Origin: Chromera velia
Taxonomy: Eukaryota > Sar > Chromeraceae
Length of the DNA: 20,571 bases
Assembly: GCA_018398765.1 (NCBI GenBank)
Contig: JAHBMJ010005483.1
Location: 37,475 to 58,045 of the forward strand
Direction: 5' to 3'
The notes under the pieces are model-generated. The model made no database searches and was not told the origin of the DNA. It worked only from the letters and a program-made list of their open reading frames with translations. Made by a program: the position numbers and the translations under genes. How positions within the stretch are numbered: the first letter of the stretch is position 1; each line of letters opens with the position of its first letter. This document shows, piece after piece, positions 10,632 to 18,449 of the stretch.

Positions 10632-13600
10632 TCACTCATAAAGAACATTATTCACGTCCCGGGCCTTTCCCGTCACTTCTCTTCCTTTCTGTGAGCTTTC
10701 CAATTGAGTGTTGACAGCTCCCCGCAATCGGAAAATTTCTCCCGCCTCTGGAAACGGATACACGACTTTCTCTGTCAAGGGAATCATTGTCCCCCATTCG
10801 TATGTTTCTATCTGGATCGCTCTTTCTGCTTCCAATGCAAAATTCTCAGACTTGTGCTTACCATCGGAAAAGTATGGCGTCGCGTTGAGGATTTCAACCA
10901 ATCTCTCCACAACAACCTCGACGACATCAGTCTTCCTGTACACCTCGGTTGAGCTCTTTACAATTCCGAAATCAAGAAGCTTCAATCGACCCTCCATGTC
11001 TACCCCCGCATTCCCGAAATGATTATCCGACTGCACATACCCACTCTCGAAAAACTTTTCGTGCAGTCCCAATGCGCTCTTTTGGGCGTCTGGAGTGACA
11101 ATCAAATTCTTCTCCCTGGCGTCTCTCAACGCCTTTCGGAGGGGCATTTGAAGCTCCTCCATTAAAATGAACCCGTAAACCTTCCTGATGGTGAATTTTC
11201 CTTGCGTTGTCACCTGACAAAACCAGGAACCATACACCTTTGGGCCTATGCCGAACTTACCCGCGTCTTCCGCGACGCACATCTCTGTCAGAACGCTCTG
11301 ATGAGAGTCCGATGCCCATTTCCCCGCCCCCATCTCCTTGAGGGCATACCTCTTTCCCATCTCCAGTCCCGACCACAGTGAATTTCCGTGATTGTCCCCC
11401 CCCCCCGCAGGGTCCACAGAGACAGACACCACCTTCCCAAAAGCCCCCCCCCCCAACTCGGAATTCTCCACAAGGCCAGGGTGGCACTCCGTCAAGAACT
11501 GTGTCTCGATCTTGGGGCGCTCGGGGGGTGAAGAGAGACAAACGGGCTCCGTGTCTCCTTTTCTCGTCGTTTTGTCTTTCTCTAACAACGCTTTGATCTC
11601 TGGGGGGGATACGCCGTTGCGTTTCTGCATGAATTCAGGTAAGATCAAAACACTTCAATTAAGAAAAAGCAGGGTAATCAGATCCAATTGGCGGAGAAAA
11701 AAAGACAGATCTTCAACCAGTCAAACTTGGGTTCTAAGAGTACGCAAGAACTTTCTATACTGAATTTTCACAGGAAAGTAGAAGTCTTTTTCCAGAACCA
11801 AGTGCCTGCCAGAAAACGACGACACACGTACACTCCTCAACCAATCCCAATTTCCTCACACCCCAAAATTGATCGAGTCGGGGGACTGACATGGAATTGA
11901 TACGCCTTCGCGATGTGCGGTTGGATGTCTTCAAGGAAAAGGGATCCGTTTCTTCTTTCAGAGACAGCAGACGGGTCCGTGAGGGCCTGTGGAGAAGCAT
12001 CCTCCACCTCTCCATCTTCTCGAATCAGATTCTCGTCGCTCTCATCCTTTTTGTTTTTTGGAAACGGGTAGACCACCTTCTCGCTCTCATCCTTTTTGTT
12101 TTTTGGAAACGGGTAGACCACCTTCTCGACTGCATATTCCATCGAACCCCACTTGTACTTTTTCTGGTCAACTTCCTGTTCAGTCTGTAGTGCCACATTT
12201 TCGCTTTTATGTTTTTTCGACTGACGGAAATAGGAGGTCAATGCGAGGGCCTCTTTCAATCTTTTGACTGCTTTCGTTAGATGGTCTATTTTCCTCTTTT
12301 TCGAACGGGCTGTCTCAACAACACCAAAATCCAAAAGACGAAAACGACCGGACAAATCCACACCCGCGTTGTTGTGGTGATTGTCCAATTGGGCGTATCC
12401 CATATCTGCGAATTTTTCGTGGAGTCCCAAAACGCTCCGTTGTGCGTCTGGTGTAACAATCAAATCTTCCATTTCTGCATCTTCAAAGGCTTTTTTCAAA
12501 GGGAGCTGCAGCTGCTCCATTAGCATGAACCCGTGCAACGCCGTTTCCCCCTCCCCCTCTCCCTCCTTAGGCACACGACAGAACCAAGTCCCGAACACCA
12601 TCGGGCCCACGCCCCCTTTCCCCGCCTCCCTGGCGATGCACATCTCCTTCAGTGCCCACAAGTGAGATTCTGACTCCGAAAACGACACCTCACCCAGGGG
12701 AGAGGTCCACGACTCTGCCCGCATATGTTTCAAGGCGTAGGTTTTTCCAGCCTCCACCCCCGAGTAGAGCGTCCCAGGCTCCACAGAGGGATTTACAGAG
12801 ACGGAAACCACTCTGCCAAAGGCCCCAGCACCAAGGTACTCACCTGCACACATTGGTATGGCTTCTTCGCTTCTTGCAAGATTTTATTTTCATGTATGCA
12901 GGTATGCAGCACACCATGCGACGACAAAGCATGCACCTGCGAAAGACCGAGGGAACAACCGCATTTGGATCAGAGAAAGAGTCCCCATTCTTTTCCTCGT
13001 TTTCATTCCCTCCGAAGGTCAGGCACTCACCCTCTACCCCAGGAAAGCAAGACACTCACCCTCAATGAGGCCTGGATGACATTCGTCGAGGGCCCCCCTG
13101 TCGATCTCCTCTCTCTCGGGGGGGGAAGACAGACAGCCGCCCCCCTTGTCCTTTCCCTTTTCTGTGTCCTTACCCTCAGCTGCCGATATCACACCCAACA
13201 CCGCCTCCCGAATCTCTTCAGACGAGAGCCCCTGCTGGGTCTGCATCCGTCAAAGACAACCGACAGCAGCTTTGGCATGCGAGGATATATTGACATTTCA
13301 TATTCTGTATCTTTGTCTGCCTCCTTAATTATCTGCTTAAAGTCCTTTCTGTAAGGATTTCCTTCTGCGAACTTCCATCTTCCTCTCTGCAGCCAAACTT
13401 AGCCCCCCCTCCCCGTTTCATATTGATAAGGTTCTGCGGTTCCCCCCCTACATCGAATCTCACTTCCCTCTCTGCGTGTGCATTCTCCGTATCTCCGTCA
13501 GCATGCACATGCATGGACAAAGAAATCTGTAATAGAGAGGGGGGCGAGAGTTCGTGTTCACGTCTACGAAGGGGGTCGGAGCATCCGCTCATCCTACAGA

Positions 13601-14106
13601 GCTTCTGCTTATGCAAAATAGCCAGTAAAGCGGGTATGAATACATACACGCACATGCATGAGTGAATGTGGATTGGTCAACAGGTAGGTATACAGACCCA
13701 AATGCGCACATGCATACGCATCCACAAGGTACCCACACATGCAGAGATGAGCACACCAACACAGTCAAGAAAGGGAGGTCAGTTGAATTGAGATCGGCCT
13801 CTTGCATGCAACCTGGCGTTGCCCGATCGAATCAAAGCTGTAATGAGACGAGCACCCCATGCATGCATGCATTCAGGAGTTTCAATGTCACAAGCATGTA
13901 TATGTGCATGTATGCGTTCCTTTAATTGTGTGGGTGTGCACTGAAGGACTTACGTAGAACTGGTACCGTTTCGCAATTCGGGGCTTGATTTCGTTGGAGA
14001 AGCGCGTTTGCCTGCTCTTCAAAGAGGCGCTCTCTGGGACATGACCGAGGGCGCAGACAGTGAATAGAGTTGCCACCAAAGCAAATGGCATCATGAAGGA
14101 AACCAT
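10632..14106 (-). CDS. Signal-peptide protein with two tandem atypical kinase-like domains, 759 residues
   Basis: Four exons are predicted on the - strand: 14106-13954, 13240-13060, 12843-11891 and 11624-10632, with junction phases 0, 1 and 0. The start has A at -3 and G at +4. Residues 1-22 are a hydrophobic signal-peptide-like segment, so entry to the secretory pathway is inferred. Kinase domain A has a Gly-loop (GAGAFGRV, 116-123), YALK Lys150, an alpha-C Glu near 178, a catalytic loop with Asp265 and Asn270, and DFG Asp283. Domain B has a Gly-loop at 487-494, Lys525, Glu543, Asp629 and Asn634, and DFG Asp647. The usual HRD-x-K loop is replaced by QLDNHHNN or QSDNHFGN, a D-x-H-x-x-N pattern closer to APH/RIO-type loops. 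No APE motif is visible, and only about 110 residues follow DFG in B. Both domains share a CLSSPPER / CHPGL lead and a KHKSEN...EKVVYPFP tail. No stop separates the domains. Conserved residues suggest catalysis is possible; the substrate is unknown. Confidence 0.75.
12036..12127 (-). repeat. Exact 45-bp tandem duplication inside the kinase linker
   Basis: Copies at 12036-12080 and 12081-12125 are identical and in frame. Together they encode two consecutive copies of EKVVYPFPKNKKDES at the end of kinase domain A. Domain B carries a single EKVVYPFP at the same position, so the duplication arose after the two domains separated. Confidence 0.9.
12844..13059 (-). other. Intron 2 of the tandem kinase gene, specific to domain A
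   Basis: This is a 216-nt predicted intron, phase 1, with donor AGG|GTGAGT and acceptor TGTGCAG. It splits the codon just before the Gly-loop of domain A. The exon that follows also begins GTGAGT, so the intron is bounded by a near direct repeat. A second GAGGGTGAGTG word lies about 30 nt inside the intron and could act as an alternative donor. Domain B has no intron here. Confidence 0.7.
13241..13953 (-). other. Intron 1 of the tandem kinase gene
   Basis: This is a 713-nt predicted intron with donor TAC|GTAAGT and acceptor GGATGCAG, phase 0. It contains several TGCATGCA words (13803-13810, 13860-13871 overlapping). The equivalent intron ahead of domain B (11625-11890, 266 nt; donor CAT|GTCAGT, acceptor TCATGCAG) sits at the same place, just after the YQF-x motif, which supports both calls. 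Confidence 0.7.
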
Positions 14107-14131
14107 GGTTACTCGCGGACCTCAGTGTCTG

Positions 14132-14132
<1 letters not shown>

Positions 14133-14164
<32 letters not shown>
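14133..14164 (-). repeat. (GGCT)8 microsatellite close upstream of the kinase start
   Basis: Eight perfect GGCT units on the + strand (CCAG on the sense strand of the kinase gene) end 27 nt before the predicted start codon at 14106. The array therefore lies in the 5' UTR or core promoter. Length variation here could affect expression; that is inference. Confidence 0.9.
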
Positions 14165-14460
14165 ACTAGTCAATCTTCTGCGGCTTCTTTTGGCCAGCTT
14201 CATCCAGAGAAGACCTCTCTGTTCTGTGATATGTCAATATTTGTCATCAATTAATATTTATGAAGGTCGAGAAGATGACATATGTGCATGGTGCGATGCA
14301 TGTACGTACTTTTTGTCAGCTATCGCCTCGGGGGGCAGCTCAGCTCTGCTGAGATCAGCCGAGAGGCCCTGAGATCGCACGCACTCGCATAACGCATTTT
14401 TTCATTTTTGGGCCCGGGGGGGGTCGCTTCTATCTCACGGTGTCGCCCAAATTCCAAAAT

Positions 14461-14551
14461 GTGCCTCTCAAGCAACTCGCACGGAGCCGCGATCACACAT
14501 AATACCTTAATTACTTCGCACATGCGTGCCCCTCAAGTAACTCGCATGGAG
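14461..14551. repeat. Pair of diverged 26-bp direct repeats spaced 65 bp
   Basis: The segments beginning at 14461 and at 14526 both read GTGCC-x-CTCAAG-x-AACTCGCA-x-GGAG, differing at three positions. No function is evident. Confidence 0.65.
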
Positions 14552-14639
14552 TTGTAAGTGCATGCTCGCGCGGTCCCGAAAAGCATACTTCGTGCATGTT
14601 GTCATGGCCCCTGCCCCATACATGTATGCATACACCTGC

Positions 14640-14681
14640 ATCTGATGTAAGCAAGCTTGCGAACGGCCCCGGAAAGCAAGA
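14640..14681. repeat. Dispersed 42-bp repeat, copy 1
   Basis: This 42-bp segment matches 16705-16746 with only two mismatches. It contains the palindromic core GCAAGCTTGC followed by GGCCCCGGAAAGC, the reverse complement of the motif found in the arms of 348-415 and in the tandem array. Confidence 0.8.
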
Positions 14682-14779
14682 AAAAATTGCAACTGCATGG
14701 TTAACGCATGCTATATAGCTGCTTGAAGTCGATTGAAGCCACGCAGAAAAGTGCACTCACATACAGTCAGGGGGGGGGA

Positions 14780-15290
14780 TAACCCGGACATATGTAAGAT
14801 TTCATGTGTTTTCTAAAAAATACTGTAGAATGAAAACTAGGTTTAAGAAAATTTAAATTCATAACATAATTAATTTTCTTATATATTCTTAACCATCCTT
14901 TATATTTTTTGTATGAAAAGCCGAGAAAAAGTTTATAATGGATCTGAAATTTACAGGTTGGCTTAGACTAAACCTATAAATAAATTTATTGCTCGGCGCT
15001 CGGCATTGGGGCAGGAGGCCAATCCTCCAGACATTAATCCTATCCCATCCTATCCTATCAACAATTTTTATAACTTGTTATCATTAAAAAGACCTCAATG
15101 TAAACTTTTAAGACTTAATCAAGAAATGACTCCTAATGACTCCTTAACGCTCACTATGGTTTCATTTATTATGTCCCAATCTTCAAAGTACGTTGATTGC
15201 GTTGAATTCATCCGTTTGAAGATCAACGACCATCATCTGATTGCTCTTGATGTCGCAGACAAAGATCCATTAGACGTGGGACGGAAGGAG
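14780..15290. other. AT-rich island with a weak open frame
   Basis: Base composition switches sharply to AT-rich between about 14800 and 15130, then drifts back. An open + frame from about 15006 reads through 15290 with ordinary-looking residues (for example SKYVDCVEFIRLKIND) before running into the CT microsatellite, where it becomes Leu-Ser repeats. It could be a relic of a mobile element or of organelle-derived DNA. I see no recognisable domain and do not call it a gene. Confidence 0.4.
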
Positions 15291-15344
15291 AGAGAGAAGG
15301 GGTCTCTCTCAGAGTCTCCCCCGTTCTTTCTCTCCCTGATTCTC

Positions 15345-16043
<699 letters not shown>

Positions 16044-16748
16044 CTGTCGTTCTTTTCTTTCCATTTCTTTCTCTTTGCCGACAAAATTGAGCTGGACGCG
16101 CTGAAAATATAGAAGCAAGCCGGCCAAAAAGAGATGGAAATACACAATGCAGGATGATATGCTGGAAGGAAATGAGATGGAATTGGGTACAGGCAGGTGT
16201 AAGACCATGACAAACCGAGGAAGACGCTGACGAAAGGGTAAAAACAAGAAGAAAGCCACCAACCCATGCAGCCAGTTAGAAAAACGCGGAACAGAGAAGA
16301 CAATATCACGGAAGACAGCTGTATGAGGTGCAATCTGAATGCTTTTTTGGGACATGGTTGTGTATTGATGGCTACTCGCACCTCACTGAATTTATTCTTG
16401 ACTTACCGGACGGCAAGAAGGAACACAAGGGTGCAGAAGTCGAATGCGACCGTCTACGGCCGATTCCTGGGTCTCTTCCTCCCGAACAAAGATGGACAAC
16501 CAGTAAAACGAAGGTGTAACAATGAACGAATTTCTAGAAACGCTTCATGGTCGCAATGTACGTAGAAACAGACAGAGGCAGGATCAAACGTACTCACACG
16601 ATGAAGTTCCGAGATGCACGGAGTCCTAAAGATGCAGTACGTGATGCTTACGATCTGGTGCAAAGAAAGAACAGTGAGGAGGAAGAACTTTCGCTGAACT
16701 GACTATCTGATGCAAGCAAGCTTGCGAACAGCCCCGGAAAGCAAGANG
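16044..16748. other. Unassigned sequence after the microsatellite
   Basis: No gene is supported. Open + frames at 16266-16565 and 16328-16519 overlap in different frames; the second includes a WLCIDGYSHL segment faintly like the integrase core of Copia-type elements, which is too weak to call. The 3' end holds dispersed-repeat copy 2 (16705-16746). The only ambiguous base of the window is at 16747. Confidence 0.4.
16705..16746. repeat. Dispersed 42-bp repeat, copy 2
   Basis: Two mismatches to 14640-14681. It ends directly at the ambiguous base (16747) and abuts the tandem array. Its GCCCCGGAAAGC core is inverted relative to the GCTTTCCGGGGCC in the first array unit (16793-16805). Confidence 0.8.
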
Positions 16749-17200
16749 CACGTGGGCTGGGGTATTTCTGTTTTCTAAGTGCCCTCCGTTTCGCTTTCCG
16801 GGGCCACACATATGTGCTTAATGGAAAGTTAGGGTCGCCGCAAAATCGGGTAATCGGGTCTGAAGTCCACCTGACGCACACATATTTGGCGCACATTCAG
16901 CCTTTCGGGGCCGGGTTTTTGCCGAAAGACAGCGTGCACGCATGCATGCACGTGGGCTGGGGTATTTCTGTTTTCTAAGTGCCCTCCGTTTCGCTTTCCG
17001 GGGCCACACATATGTGCTTAATGGAAAGTTAGGGTCGCCGCAAAATCGGGTAATCGGGTCTGAAGTCCACCTGACGCACACATATTTGGCGCACATTCAG
17101 CCTTTCGGGGCCGGGTTTTTGCCAAAAAACAGCATACACGCACGTGGGCTGGGGTATTTCTGTTTTCTAAGTGCCCCCCGTTTCGCTTTCCGGGGCCACA
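16749..17200. repeat. Tandem repeat, 2.3 copies of a 192-200-bp unit
   Basis: Units begin with CACGTGGGCTGGGG at 16749, 16949 and 17141. Unit 1 is 200 bp and unit 2 is 192 bp; unit 2 lacks 8 bp of a GCATGC stretch at its end. The third copy stops after about 60 bp at GGGGCCACA. The copies are almost identical, so the amplification is recent. Each carries GCTTTCCGGGGCC (16793, 16993, 17185), and the full units also carry a second CTTTCGGGGCC word. The matching - strand open frames simply repeat with the unit and are not treated as genes. Confidence 0.92.
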
Positions 17201-17276
17201 AGACATGCCCAAGCCCCTGATCGATGGTGTGCATCAATCAAATTTGCGGACCCCCTAAAGGGCCCCCCGAGGCACT

Positions 17277-17294
17277 CACCCAACTAGTTGGGTG
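17277..17294. repeat. Perfect 18-bp palindrome
   Basis: CACCCAACTAGTTGGGTG is its own reverse complement. It lies 8 nt before a TATA-like GTATATATAG (17301-17310). It could be a transcription-factor site or chance; no gene follows that I can name. Confidence 0.6.
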
Positions 17295-17328
17295 TATCTC
17301 GTATATATAGTTCGACGCGCATAGCTCA

Positions 17329-17555
17329 TCATTTTAGCTCTCAAGCCGACTCCATTCCGAGCTTTAAGGTCTACAGATCCTGCACCCCAGATATTTGCGT
17401 CTTGACGGAGGGTCACCCCGGCAAGCCGCGAGGGCGACGCATGCTATAGACAAGCTGCATGCACATGTGGTCGATTAAAAATATTGATCATATATTTTTA
17501 ATCGTTACTTTGCTTACGTCTTTACATGGACGTCGCCCTAAGCCCCAATAATGAG
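17329..17555 (+). repeat. Direct repeat, copy 1 (227 bp), with hairpin
   Basis: Starts TCATTTTAGCTC and ends CCCCAATAATGAG. It is strongly similar to 17884-18109 along its length, differing by scattered substitutions, a 10-nt insertion (near 17458-17470) and a missing 12-nt segment near the 3' end. It contains a perfect 13-bp AT-rich stem at 17472-17504. Strand is nominal. A TATA-like element precedes copy 1 only. Confidence 0.85.
17472..17504. repeat. Perfect 13-bp stem, 7-nt loop (copy 1)
   Basis: CGATTAAAAATAT and ATATTTTTAATCG flank the loop TGATCAT. The same stem at 18017-18049 is unchanged, with the loop altered at one base. Confidence 0.85.
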
Positions 17556-17883
17556 CCGGAATGATCTTTTTATCACTATTTTGCCCCACACTTTTCAGCT
17601 AACCAGGACAGACTGGTTCATCCTCATAAAGTTCACCAGCTGAGTAGTTGGACTGCCTTCTGAGAAGGAAAAAAGTGTAATTCAAAAAAGTGGTGCATGG
17701 GTGGGTGGGGGCTTTTTCGAGCATCCCGAAACTGGTAGAGAGCTTGCTCCCTTGAGTCTTCTTCTTAGTTCTTCTTTTACATATTCGTTTATATTACCGA
17801 TTTTTCTTTGTGCGGCGCCACGCTCGGAATTCCGTCTGGTATACTAAAACGCAGGCTGGCTTCGCAAGCTCAGTGTCGCCTTT
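17556..17883. other. Spacer between the two direct-repeat copies
   Basis: About 330 bp with no open frame of note and no similarity seen to the flanking copies. It contains a short GGTGGGTGGGGG patch near 17698-17710. Confidence 0.5.
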
Positions 17884-18109
17884 TCATTTTAGCTCCTAAG
17901 CTGACTCTATTCCGAGTTTTAAGCTCTATAGATCTTAGACCCCAGATATTTGCGTCTTGACAGAGGGTCACCCCAGCAAGCCGCGAGGGCAACGCATGCT
18001 ATAGATAAGCTGTGGTCGATTAAAAATATTGATTATATATTTTTAATCGTTACTTTGCTTACGTCTTTACATGGATGTCGCCCTGGGATCCTTTGGCCCC
18101 AATAATGAG
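17884..18109 (+). repeat. Direct repeat, copy 2 (226 bp), with hairpin
   Basis: Second copy of the 17329-17555 repeat, with a start-to-start distance of 555 bp. The central block from CCCCAGATATTTGCGTCTTG to the hairpin is the best-conserved part. The hairpin at 18017-18049 keeps both 13-bp arms. The TG...CA ends expected of LTRs are absent. Confidence 0.85.
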
Positions 18110-18449
18110 GGGGGTCCCAGGTCTGAGAACGGTCAGATGCTTAATAATATAATATTTAGCAGATGGCCGATAGAGCTGTAGTGAGGTATGTAAGAGTATG
18201 TCGATAAAAACATATAATAAGACGGTCTAAATACTACTAGTAGTAAGGTAAATGTTAAGTCGAACAGGTATAAACGGATAATTTTTAGTGTTAGTATCTA
18301 TGTCTGATTGAAGACTTAGAGTGGGTATTAGAATCTTTTAATGTAGAAAGAATACGTCGTGGTGAAGAGGGGGTCTCTACTCGGCGTAGTACTCGCCCTT
18401 CTTGTGAGACCAACTTGAAACTCATGGCTTTGAAGACTCTTTCCCTGAA
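18110..18449. other. AT-rich non-coding stretch
   Basis: No gene, RNA or repeat unit could be supported. Short CTACTAGTAGTAG self-complementary sequence lies near 18233-18245. Confidence 0.5.

Larger units (their letters stand above)
14107..14780. other. Upstream region of the kinase gene, no gene seen
   Basis: This non-coding stretch contains the (GGCT)8 repeat, a diverged 65-bp-spaced direct repeat and one copy of the GGCCCCGGAAAGC-bearing dispersed repeat, each listed separately. GCATG-type words are frequent. It presumably contains the promoter of the tandem kinase gene; no TATA box could be assigned. Confidence 0.5.

Noticed and set aside
10632-11648. Domain B as a separate gene starting at the Met at 11630
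   Set aside because: That ATG is part of an ATGCAG acceptor. The upstream exon is open, in phase, and ends in the same YQF-x motif that precedes domain A.
16829-17220. Repeated - strand frames (CAKYVCVRWTSDPITRF type)
   Set aside because: They are the same tandem DNA unit translated again; there is no independent coding evidence.
17329-18109. LTR retrotransposon in miniature (two ~227-bp terminal repeats around a 330-bp core)
   Set aside because: No TG...CA ends, primer-binding site, polypurine tract or target-site duplication could be seen, so it is kept only as a direct repeat.
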